DNA of 64,000 nucleotides, from assembly GCA_020736575.1 (NCBI GenBank), contig JAGPYM010000045.1, positions 171,161-235,160 of the forward strand, given 5' to 3'. Position 1 is the stretch's first letter; the number at the start of each line of letters is the position of its first letter. The notes under the pieces are model-generated. The model was not told the DNA's origin and ran no database searches. It was given only the letters and a program-made list of their open reading frames with translations. This DNA comes from Thelonectria olida. Its lineage: Eukaryota > Ascomycota > Sordariomycetes > Hypocreales > Nectriaceae. The translations under genes and the position numbers were made by a program. Shown piece by piece: positions 12,410 to 22,708 of this stretch.

Positions 12410-13698
12410 ATGACTATGGCTACTGGAGATACTGGCCTGAGCGATGTTACTACCTGCGCTTCTACCTGGGGCGACTTCGTAGACTCGGATGATGAGGCTG
12501 AAGTCGAAGATGCGTCCGAACCGACGAGCCGATATGAGCAGGGAATCTACTATCCTGTCTGCATCGGGGAAGTGCTTGCAGACAGGTATCGCATTGAACA
12601 TAAGCTGGGCCACGGTGGTTTCTCAACTGTCTGGATGGTGCATGACATGCTCAACGATAAGGACGTTGCCCTTAAAATCATGACAGCCGAAGATTCCGGT
12701 GAGCGAGAGCACGCCATGCAGAAAGAAATCATCAGTGCCGTGCAAGATACTTCCCACCTCTTGACATACCAGGAGACATTTCTGCTGCCCGGCGCCGCCT
12801 ACAGACACCACAGAGTCCTCACCTTTCCCCTGCAGGGCCCCAACCTGCAAACGTACGCCCGGTCAACACCTACTGCTGCCCGGAGGTCAGCTGCTAAACA
12901 ACTGCTGCAAGCTATCAAGGCGCTACACGATGGCGGATTTGTACATCGAGGTGCGTTGCGTCTGGTTAGATCGTGCCATGAAACTCTCTCTCCCGTGGAA
13001 GCTGACGATGTACTGCAGATCTCAATAGCGCCAACGTGATGTATGGTCTTTCTCCTTTCAAGAGCGGCAGCACTATAACCGAAAAGTACCAATATCTCGG
13101 GCGTCCCCGGAAAATGCCCTTGCCCGTATCCCGACCGATCTGGAAAGACGGTCAGCTCGTTATGCCGATGACCCCCCACGACAGCCTCGTAGAGGAGACT
13201 ATAACTCTTGGCGACTTTGGTCTGACCATCCGGTCCGGCACTTCAGTGGAGTGTAAGGTGCAGTCGCCTGCTATCTACTGCGCCCCAGAGCGTGTCCACA
13301 ATATTGACCCGAGCTTCGCCTCTGACATGTGGAGCTATATGTGTATCTTTGCCGAGCTTTACCTGGGCTTTCCCCTCTTTTGTGGTGCAGCACACTCGTC
13401 AGTGGTCGACCTTATGGTCAGAACGTTGGGGCCTCTTCCTTCATCCTGGAAGGGCTCTTATGAGGGTGGCGGGAAACACGACAAGTCGTGGTATGATCGG
13501 AGCAGAGGGCCGGAACTCAGGCTAGCCTTGGAAGCGAAGGTCACCTATACACGGGACGACATTGGCCCTGCCGAGCAACAGCTCGTGCTCTCTATACTGC
13601 AGAGGGGCTTATCGTACTCGCCCGAGCACCGCTTGAGTGCAGGGCAGCTTCTGGAAGATGCGTCCTTTAAGGAGCTAATGGGAATATATGGTCTTTAG
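12410..13698 (+). CDS. SRPK-like Ser/Thr protein kinase
   Basis: Two exons, 12410-12950 and 13019-13698. The 68-bp intron (GTGCGT...CTGCAG) joins FVHR to DLNSANV, so the catalytic HRD loop spans the splice site. The predicted product is 406 aa. Visible kinase parts: Gly-rich loop GHGGFSTVW (residues 67-75), VALK Lys about 89, HRDLNSAN about 179-186, GDFG before the activation segment, CAPERV, and SDMWSYMCI. All key residues are present. The N-terminal 45 aa are acidic. Layout and the CAPERV/SDMWS motifs fit the SR-protein-kinase-like group that is expanded in Fusarium-type accessory regions. Substrate unknown. Start chosen at the first Met; a second Met is two codons on. Confidence 0.85.
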
Positions 13699-15778
13699 GA
13701 CTGTATGGCGGCTATCGGATAATGACGCGCAGCACGAAGATGGGTAATCAAGAGGCAACAAAATAGGTTTTCGATATACACTATATAAACGCTATACTTT
13801 CCCTTCTGTCATCTACCACTATGCGTTCAGGCCCGTCATATAAGTACTAGAGCGATTTTATAATCACGCAACCCTTTCCAGCGCAGGAAGCCCGTGAAGT
13901 AGTCTTGAGGTCTGAGGGTAAGCATACAGCCAGAATGCCCCAGCACGCGAGAAGCCAGAAGTGAGCTTGAATTCTGCCTAAGAGCGGTGGGGGGGCCTGG
14001 TCAGAGCTGAGCGACTTCGCCTTGCATGCCTTGCACTGTTGGTTATCATTCGGATGTTGGATGTTAGCTCGGCAGACCCGAGGCAGGTTGCTGTTCTCAC
14101 GCATTCGTAGGTAGGCATTAGGCCAATAAGGGTGCTCTTCCGAAGACCGGACCCACCGCGCATTCGAACCAACAACCTTCAGCAACCGCCCGGCTAGCCC
14201 TATCAACCTCGTCTAGGCGGACAGGCAGGTCAGGGTAAAAGTGAGTACAGAACTAACAACCAAAAAGGGGGCACCCGCTAAAAAAAAAACAAAAAAAAAA
14301 AGAACCAACAGAGTTTCAAGACAGTCACGGCCAACAAAGACTAAAAGCCAATACAATGCTATGCTTCTGTGGATAAGATGTTCAATGACCCCGCTTCCGG
14401 ACGTTGGAAGACATACCTGGTGGCTTGTTAGCCCTGCCTCTCTACTATTCACCCTGGCCTACCCGGCCGCATTACCGCAGCGTCAGGTGGATGCCATCCA
14501 ATTGGACGGTTCTTCCGTATACCGGTCCACCACATCGAACGAGCCAACGGCGTTGGGCAACCGCCTGGTTAGCCCATGAGCAAGGCTTAGGTCGGAGTGC
14601 TGGGGTGAACTTGACATCGAGCCAACGACACGACGAAGTTACCCCTTTCCAGCCAGCGTCAATTCGCAGGGGGCTAAACGTTTCAAGTAGATGGAGCTTG
14701 AAGACGGAGTATGAGCTAGAGAGAAGCCGGAGCATGAGCTAGAGAGAAGCTGGAGCATGGTGGACATAAGCCTAAGCGCTCAAAAGAGCCCATCTCGTGA
14801 TAGGTTGATATTAATATAGGATGCAAACACACACTTCCGGTCGCACCAACCTAAAGAGATCTGGGTGAGGCGGCGACATAATCGCGCGGCTATATGTGGT
14901 TGTAACGATGTTAAGCGCTCTCAATCAGAAGACACTCCGTTATCTCTGGCACCATACATGATGGAGCGAGCTAGCTTGTGTGATCGGGTCAACCCAAGTC
15001 CAAGCTTGGTTATTTTTAGACTCAAGGCAAGTGCGCAATCATCATATTATCTTTAGGATAAAACCAAGTTAGAGCCAACAGCTCGAAATGATCTAGACAT
15101 CTACGTATTAGCTAACGCAAATGGAAAGTTCCTAATAGAACCCCAATTGTTAAGCGCTTGTATTCTTAATATAGTAGCACATCTGCGCCTATTATCTAAT
15201 AATATAACAGCAAGCGCCCTTAGCCAGCAAGCCCTCAGGCTATTCGAATCATGGTTTAACTATAGCCTGTAGGGAAAGGCCAGGCTCAGCGTCTAGTTGT
15301 TTCAAAGCGGGTAGGCATAAATGATGTCATTATCTAAAGTGCCTGAGAGACTTAGTATTTATATGGATAAGGGGTTCCTATTATTTTAATAATAAAATAT
15401 TATACTCCCTGGTCTTTTATTTTATTTACTATAAGAATATTCCAAGCTTTTTATCTATTTATAAGTAGTATTAATATTCTTATTTTATTTAATAATTACT
15501 TTACTACTTACTACTTTATTTCTTTACACGGTCTACTATTATTCAGCATATAATAGCCAAAATGCGTAAGTTTATATACCCAGGAGCTAGAGAAGGTTAA
15601 CTAATATAAGTATAATAGAATTTAGGATTATTGAACTCCTAGTAGTCTCTGTCTTCCCAGTTGCAAGCTTGGGGTTTTATAGTAAGCTTCTTTTTTGCTT
15701 GGAGAACCCAACCTTATACAACCTCAAGTGAAACTAATAAGTAGTAGCATTATCCTTAACTGGATGTGTGTCTAATAG
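13699..15778. other. Intergenic, no supported gene
   Basis: Small frames at 13847-14742 overlap on both strands without domains or splice logic. 15100-15560 is AT-rich. A short tandem repeat sits at 14701-14757. Confidence 0.35.
14701..14757. repeat. Short tandem repeat, unit about 24 bp
   Basis: GAGCTAGAGAGAAG followed by C/TGGAGCAT repeats at least twice, with a partial third unit upstream. Minisatellite-like and non-coding. Confidence 0.6.
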
Positions 15779-16689
15779 TCCCGGGTTACCCAATGTCTTC
15801 CTTGTGGCTATGAACAGCTCTAGTGTGGCAGAGCTTCGAGTTGGGTATTTTGGTAATGCCCTCACTGCTCCTATAAGACGGTTAGCATGAGAATGACATA
15901 TTGCTAACCGCTGCTGTATGATCTAATGCTGATAGTCTCTATACAGGTGTGTGCTTGCATCGAAATGGAAGTCAGACCTGCGTTGCTACTCCCTATTCGG
16001 TTTCTCCTCAGTCGCTAAAATCAACCCTCTCTGTTCGCCTGAGCCAGAATGATATAAACTCTGAGCTTTCCACTGCCATATTTTCGACTGCGCTGCAGCT
16101 ACAGAGGAGTATCTGTTTCTGCTTACAGACGTTTGCTGGGGTATTATTTATATCTAGCCTTTTGCTATTCCTTACTAGGATCTATATCCATATGAGTAAA
16201 TGGAAAAGGCAACAGTGGCGGCTTATTGAGCAGAAGTGGCCAGAGAAGGTGCTTATAAGTTCAGTGGCCATCTCCCTTATTAATGCAGCTTCTATTACAC
16301 AAACTGGAAACGCTCTTCAATTCGCCACCGGCAAACTGGGCAACACTTCGCTTAGTATTAGAGCTGGATATACGCTGCAAGTCCTCGAGTGGCTCGGATT
16401 TGCATTCTCTGCGACTTTCTACGCGGTCGTAACTAAACGGTCTACCAGGCAGAGTGGCAATGGCCTATCTAGTAGTGAGAAGCTCGATAGCTTCCCACCG
16501 GCGCCGCCACCACGACCACCACCCCCGGGGGGCAAGGTCCCCCGCCTCCGCCTCCGCCTCCGCCTCCGCCTCCACCTCCAGCTCCACCTCGACGGTAATC
16601 ATATAGAGTTAGAGTTACCATATAGCTATTATAATTATATTATATTTCTAGTTTGTTTAGTGAAAAAAATAATAAAGAAAATAGATTAA
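15779..16689 (+). pseudogene. FIG1-like membrane protein, N-terminus missing, C-terminal frame slip
   Basis: Exon 15779-15852 (encodes PNVFLVAMNSSS...VGYFG) joins exon 15947-16689 (VCLHRNGSQTC) across a 94-bp intron with donor GTAATG, branch GCTAACC and acceptor ATACAG. The YFGxC...C pattern, followed by three hydrophobic spans (about nt 16120-16185, 16250-16310, 16370-16440), matches the fungal FIG1 family of low-affinity calcium-influx/membrane-fusion proteins. I found no first exon with the N-terminal membrane span. After the last span the frame reads an Arg-Leu repeat through a CCGCCT microsatellite; another frame reads poly-Pro and stops at about 16599, so a slip in the C5G6 tract at about 16525-16535 is likely. 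Confidence 0.6.
16543..16590 (+). repeat. (CCGCCT)n microsatellite
   Basis: About six to seven CCGCCT/CCACCT units in the 3' part of the FIG1-like gene. Such tracts slip easily, which fits the frame change seen there. Confidence 0.85.
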
Positions 16690-16746
16690 CTAGATATTTA
16701 ATACAAGGCCATCCTTTGTTGCATAGAACCCAGATCCAGCCCCTTA

Positions 16747-17126
16747 TGTCACGGCCCATGACAGCCAGCAGTCACGTGTCAAACTGCCCTCTCAAATTTC
16801 TAAACCAATTACAATAAGGACGTCTGGGAACACTCTGGATCACTTTGTGAACCAGAGTGAACCACCAGACAAGATCACCGTGGGTCACTTCGTAAACCCC
16901 CGTGAACCCCTCAGACCCGTCCAGTATATAAACACATTCGTTTAGCACATTAGATAGGGCACAGCTCTCCAGCTTTCAATACAACTTGGTTACACTCATC
17001 TACTTTGAGCACATCACCAGACGTAACAACCCACTACATTGCTCAGACCTTAACGCCTTGATCTCTTTGCTAACATAAACCTAGAACCCTCTAGTCTAAT
17101 TGTTAGGAATTGACTAGATCGTTACA
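16747..17126 (+). mobile_element. Solo LTR, 380 bp, with 5-bp target duplication CCTTA
   Basis: Starts TGTCACGG and ends CGTTACA (TG...CA). CCTTA stands directly before (16742-16746) and after (17127-17131). It matches the LTR at 63451-63838 along its length, for example AGTATATAAACACATTC and CTAGAACCCTCTAGTC. No internal retrotransposon sequence follows, so the element was removed by LTR-LTR recombination. Confidence 0.9.
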
Positions 17127-17355
17127 CCTTACACTAGTCTATTAAATAGTAATAATAAAGGTGGAAAATCGTCAAGTTATTATTATTTAAATTAAATGTA
17201 TTATTAGTTAACTATACTGACTCATATCTGCAAAGAACGCGTATAATGCAATACTATAAAATAGATAATAAATAAGACTCTCAGAGTCCCAACTCACAAG
17301 CAAAGATAGTCAATTATTAGCCGAATTCTGTCCAACATCAAAACCATTGGACGGG

Positions 17356-17735
17356 ATGAATATGATGCTCTTCCCTACATTGCTAGCGACAAGGTAAGTA
17401 CTGCAACACGTTGTAGCGAAGCACCACGCCCTCTGCCCGTCTGTAATAATTACTCCGACAATTAGTAACAAAGGAAAAGATATGATAACTCTTGCTATGG
17501 TGACCAGCCTTTCGTGGGCGAAGACATGGCCTGGGGCTGTGGCTCCGACTCCAACGTCAACCCGCTTACCTTTTTGGATGCGGACGCGGCCAAGGGCATC
17601 CAAAACTCCAAGGAAACGTTCTCGTACTCCAATTGTCTGATGCGTGGCAAGAACCGCAAGAAGGGCAAGATCTGCTGCGGTTGCGCTAACATGGACCTTA
17701 GCTATGGCTACAGTGATACCTATTCCCATGTGTAG
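17356..17735 (+). CDS. Small Cys-rich protein, putative secreted effector
   Basis: Exons 17356-17393 and 17474-17735 give 99 aa. The donor GTAAGT is strong; the acceptor (AACAAAG) was chosen because it is the one that opens the long frame. Codons in exon 2 are strongly C/G-ending, unlike the flanks, which supports coding on this strand. The N-terminus is hydrophobic (MNMMLFPTLLA) and is followed at once by a Lys-Arg pair that could be a Kex2-type site. Six Cys occur (SCYG, WGCGS, SNCLM, ICCGC). The frame is also open for 12 codons upstream of the Met, so the true start may be earlier. No family recognised. Confidence 0.5.
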
Positions 17736-18228
17736 GAAGTGCGCCGTCGAAGTTGAAACGGAAGGCCCTACAGATTCAATTCGGGCTGCTGATCTCGACC
17801 AAAACATTCCTCTCGGCCTTCTATACATTTCTATCTCGGACTTATACCCTATACCTGAGCTTGGATCTTGGCGATGGTAGGCTGGACTGGCCACCCAGCT
17901 GCAAATTGAACACGAGGGACGATGAGCAGATGGTGTGGAGGCTAACTAGTACAGGGCATCTTTCTCCAATCCAGCATTGACCAAGTTCACACTCACTGCC
18001 TACGCGGTAGAGGACCGGCGGCACCTCAATGAGCCCTGGGACAGGAGGAAGGGCGTGCGAGAAAACGGGATGGTCTGCGGGGATTGTGGTGGCGGACCAA
18101 AGCCGAGATTTGATTTTCTCGACCTCGTCTTTAAGGTGATATAATATTCTAGTTCCTAGCAACATATACATGCATTCTATATGTCTCCTCTGTGCACACT
18201 GAGTACCTTGATAGAGTCGACCCATCCT

Positions 18229-20277
18229 TCAAAGCTGATGCACGCTGCTGTCCTTGCTCCAACGGCGAAATGTCTTTCCATAAAAGTAGAATACGACACC
18301 AAACAGGCACCAGAGGAAGACCAAGCTTCCATTTGTCATAATAGGTGGGATGAAACTGAATTAATATTAGTACGATTGAATTAGCACGTTGATGGATCAC
18401 TTACCCTGCTTCTATGCTCCAAGGAGTGATGAATTTGCTAAATCCGTAGCCCCAGAGGTTCTTGTTGACTGTGATGCTCACGAACAGGCTGCCAGCAACT
18501 GGCTTATAGCTGTCGACGGCATATGTACTCGAAATGCTAGGGAGGGCCGCGACTTGGATACCTGCGCAAGTATATCCAATAAGAACGATTACCTCCCATG
18601 GCCAAGAGTTCTCATATCCAACTGAGACGACAATATTTCCGAGGTACATAATAAAAACATATGGGATCATGGCGAGCAAGCGCATCTCTGGCTCGCGAAT
18701 ACCGTTATTTCTGGCGGTGAGTTTCGCAGCCACCCAGTCAGACAGAGGACCACCCGTCGCCAAACCAATGAGAGCTCCGACAAAAATCGCAAAATTGGTA
18801 AATCCAATCGCCTGGCTAGAGAAGCTATAAGGCGGCGCGGCAAATGCTTGGCTTTGGGTCAGATTAATTGTTAAGAAACAAGAGCAGCTCCAAGAGACAA
18901 CAAAGCTGGCAAATTGAACGATGGGGAATGCAAATAGCTTCCAGGGGGTCCACAAGTCCAGAAGAATGGTCTTGAAGGGATGGGAATTTGGCTGGAAGAG
19001 CCTAAATTGCCGTTTGGAGGGCCTGCCCTTACCAAGGAAAGGGTCTCTTCGAGCCGTCTCGGTCGCTGTCAAAGCATCAAGCCTATCGGTGGACATCTTG
19101 ATGGCGGGATCTGCTGTGCCCTGGTTGTCTTCCTTCGAAACCTCGGCGTGTTTAGCATCGGGCGAACTGCCATTCTTATCGGTGTCGAGTCTGGCTTCCT
19201 CAGTGATTTCGTGAGGGTGGAGGCGATGCCACCTGGTTATCGTTAGCGAGGCGTTTCAGTGATCAAGCAATGAGAATGACGAACTTAGTCTCTGGAAATA
19301 GGAAGACGACATAGAGCAGCACAAACGCGGCCAGGGCCACGTTGAGCCACCAGAAGGTACGCCACCCAACATTCAGGGCCATAGCTCCACTGACGATCGG
19401 ACCGACCATCAATGAACCCATGTATGTGACCCAATACAGAGTATTCCATTTACCCCGGTCGTGCAAAAAGAAGATATCTAGGATGACTGTTAGATCTGAA
19501 TCGAGGAATATTCATGTTTCAGTAACGGTTTAAGATGTTGACTTACCAGCGATGACCTCAGGTTGGATCGATTCTGCAGGACCAGCGCCAATACCGTTGA
19601 GCCTGCTTCGCGGTTCAATAAATGCTTCGAGAACGATGCGTGGCTATCAATACATACACACAGGCGCCCATGAAACTCCCATACGTCGTCGCACGCGCTC
19701 TCCATATCATAGAGGCGAGGCAGATCAAGTTGGAGAAGATGTATACAGGCCGTCTGCCGAATGAACTGCTTATCGGAACCCTATCACACGGCGGTTAATG
19801 ACCTTGTTCAACTCGAGCCGGCCTCTTCCGCCGCAACACAGATGCAGAACTTGCCATATAAAGTTGCTAAATCCCAAAACCAATATGCACACTCCAGTAA
19901 ACTGGATAGCGTCTGCCAGGGTACATTGAAACTCTTCAATGTAGTCTGGGAACATGGGCGCGAGTGATAGTGGCCCAAAGCCCTGGAAGAAGCTGACCAA
20001 ACTGGCCCCAACGATTGCTAGCATCTTCCATGTAAATGACCAATTGAGAGGATCGGCAGGATCATCCGAAGGCTGCGGAACGAGGACACGGCTGGAACCT
20101 GAGCTATCCTTCACAAAATGGTGCGATCTAACATCTCGCATGATCTCTGTGCCGGGTAAGATTTCTGTGTGGAGCTCCTCCCTGATGGCTTGGAGCTCCT
20201 GAGATTACAATGAGGATCTTTCCTCCAAAGTGGCATGCGATAAATGGACATACCTGACCGCTATAGTTCATCTCCAT
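18229..20277 (-). CDS. MFS transporter, HOL1/DHA1-like, 7 exons, intact
   Basis: Exons on the minus strand: 20254-20277, 19855-20198, 19658-19780, 19547-19602, 19285-19477, 18405-19232, 18229-18355. All phases fit and total 564 aa. Family marks: DPADPLNWSFTWK before the first span, FGRRPVY, the GIGAGPAE segment, HDRGKWNTLYW, WRTFWWLN and FPETKWHRL before the central loop, then six more hydrophobic spans. This is the layout of fungal plasma-membrane drug:H+ antiporter-like carriers; the substrate cannot be read. Intron 2 (19781-19854) uses a GC donor (GCAAGT) with a TAG acceptor. No premature stop. Confidence 0.9.
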
Positions 20278-21506
20278 GGTGATCTGTGAATCTCCTTCGT
20301 CAGAATGCCCCTATTGTGCTGGTATAAAACGAGAGGAGGAAGGTTTAGGTAGATAAGCGAGGACTAGGTAACGGTGTAAGTCAGTCACTGGGGAGAGAGG
20401 GGTTGTCAAACAGCCCACAGAGATTAAAGGCAGCCATTTTATAAAAGTTCAGAGACTTGAGTAAACCTAGTCTATGAAACTCTCCAAGCAAGGTCGCCAA
20501 ATACCGATGTTGTTACCGAAGCCTTGGGCTGCTCGAAGCGTAGGGCTACCCCGCACATACTAACTCCAACTTCACCACTAACTAGTATCTTCGGTCTCAC
20601 TATGCTGGACAACACCTCAAAGCATGTGGCAAACCTGGTCCATGACACTTCCGAGATGGAAGCCAATACCGACTTTGATGCCGAAAAGCTTGGGCCACTC
20701 CAAAGCCCGGGGGTGCTCCGCACTTCCCCCGTGGGGATGCGGGGGCGCTATTCAATACCGCAGCGGCAGGAGACACATTAGCAAGCATGGCTCAAGGAGA
20801 TTGGAAACTCTCACACGTTTCAGCCCATCGTGTAGAAGCCAGGAAGGTGGGACACCGAAATGAGACCGAGGAAGGGCAGGGTATCAGGCCGCCCTAGTGT
20901 CTTGTACTGAAAACAAAAGGACTAGCATGCACATACGAAGTACACGCCTCAGAGTCTAGAACACATGGATCAGGACAGGTTATGTATGTGCCAAAGAGGA
21001 CCGTTGGATGGGATGGATAAGGGATGGTCTCATTGTGCCACTTAGCCCCGACCGGCACACGAGGCAGATGACGCATGATTTTTCGCGTAGGCGAATTTTC
21101 ACATTGAAGGCAATATCACCTGATGACAGCCCACTAACAAACTACTAGCGGCCTTTATCAATACCTGGGTACTGCAACAATCATAAGGAGAGGCGTTAGA
21201 GAAAGCTGCAGAACCATCGTAGCCGCAGTGGAAGAAAAAAAAAAGGAGGGGGGGGGATTAAATGGGTAATATGCAGAGGTTAGCCGATAGAGTCTCACTC
21301 TTCTCATCAGTTCAACTTCTGCAAACCCACCACAACTGACAGAGTGTCTCACATTCATGGTATCTCGACTCTTTCCTATCCCTTATTCCACATATGATTC
21401 TCCATGCAGCTCCATGTAACTCTGATAATATGATTCACTAAAGACCAACCTCGCATCATTGCTTTACAAGAGAACGCGGAGACACTCTCCATAAACCTGA
21501 TAGAGC
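20278..21506. other. MFS 5' region and spacer
   Basis: No gene supported. Upstream of the transporter, 20550-20750 contains three sites fitting the CreA-type consensus SYGGRG (CCCCGC at 20551, GTGGGG and GCGGGG near 20731-20745), so carbon control is possible but unproven. An A10/G9 purine run lies at 21234-21258. Confidence 0.3.
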
Positions 21507-21639
21507 GTGGCGCGTCCGATACCGCTGGACTCTGGCAGTCAGGTCTTCCTGCTTGCTGGACATCGCAGTCCCAATACTCTGCAACTACGGCTTGGTGCAG
21601 GACTGCCGCTGCCAATGGCTGGAGCTGCCGCCCGCGAGC

Positions 21640-21830
21640 CTTCCAATTCAACCGTCCATGATCTGATCAGGCGCCTTCATTCGCCCGGGGATGTGACGAA
21701 ACACTTTAGTCGACGAGATTTGAACAACATCAAAGATGGCGATGAATTGTATTGTGATTTATGTGGAATGCGGTTAGATGATAAGAAGCTCTGCAATACC
21801 ATGTAGAGACTAGACATGGGATTGTGCCCT
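21640..21830 (+). pseudogene. Relic of a FluG-domain-type C2H2 zinc-finger protein (C-terminal end)
   Basis: The frame encodes HDLIRRLHSPGDVTKHF, then ELYCDLCGMRLD: a Cys-x2-Cys finger whose His half (HVETRHG) is read only after a one-base frame change near 21798-21803. The combination of a basic 'KHF.R..L..I..GD' block and a terminal C2H2 finger resembles the C-terminus of the many fungal FluG-domain/zinc-finger proteins associated with mobile DNA. Only this tail remains. Confidence 0.4.
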
Positions 21831-21989
21831 ATAGGAGAATAAGTACACTCACTTAAGGATATAATATAGTGACTTGTTTAGAAGAGACAGTTGTTAACGC
21901 GATTGGAAGTGATGCTTGTGAGGAACCGAGTGGCTCTTGAGGAGGCCATACGAAAAACTTGAGACCTTTTTTTTGCGTAGGCCGTCCTT

Positions 21990-22400
21990 CAAGTGACTTA
22001 TATCATGGTCCCAGATTGGCGCCGGCGATTAACATAGGCCTTGATGTTGCATCTCGAAAAAAAAAAAGAAAAAAAAAAGGGGGGGGATGTAACTCACGAG
22101 AGCCTCCTTGACTAATGAGTAGCAATGTGATTCTAAGTTAGCCAGCTAGGTAACCTCGCGTTCTAGAGGCAAAAGTTACGTGCTAGTGCTTATTGGAGAA
22201 TCATCCCGCCCTAGATAAACCCTGGGTTATGCGGCCATTTCGGGCTTCTCGTATTGAAGCTTCTCAGCATAGCCCAGGGACGATCCTTCGATAGGCACTA
22301 GTACGAGATTCTCGATTGTCGGCATAACCCGGGGGCTATCCCGCGCGGGATGATCCTTCAATAGGCACTAGCATGCGACCCTTGCTTCGTTAAAATGGAC
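21990..22400 (+). repeat. Dispersed repeat R, copy 1, with internal inverted repeat
   Basis: Contains CATGGTCCCAGATTGGCGCC, a long A11-G-A10 + G8 run (22059-22087), and a palindromic part (about 22170-22385) whose arms share CGTGCTAGTGC, TATTG, ATCATCCCGC and GGGTTATGC. Copies lie at 28720-29010 (minus) and 45140-45350 (plus). Non-coding; probably a MITE or part of a larger transposon. Confidence 0.75.
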
Positions 22401-22708
22401 CTCCGTGCAGTCACGAGAAATGCCCACTGCTCCGATCGATCCGCATTTATAATATGGAATTTTAGAGCATAAAGTACCAGGATTAAGTAAAGCTGACACA
22501 ATGATGAGCTAAGAAATAGCACTTGTTTAATAATATAGAATGAAAATTCAGGAACAATGCCTGCAACGGGGAGTTGAGCCTTGGCACCCTTCAATACAAT
22601 TAATATTCTATATATTAAGGCCCTGAATCTCTTATTATATCTTCCATGTTCTAGTAATATATCCTTAAGGAACTAATTGTAAAGTTTTCATTCAGGCTCT
22701 ACCCAAAG

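Noticed and set aside
14241..14742. Overlapping 112-codon frames
   Set aside because: Driven by a Lys-rich A-tract and without domain, splice site or codon bias.
17310..17894. 194-codon minus-strand frame
   Set aside because: Longest frame here, but the + strand has the third-position bias, splice donor and Cys pattern; treated as shadow.
20524..20781. 85-codon + frame in the MFS promoter
   Set aside because: No domain or conserved start; CpG/G-rich DNA explains the open frame.
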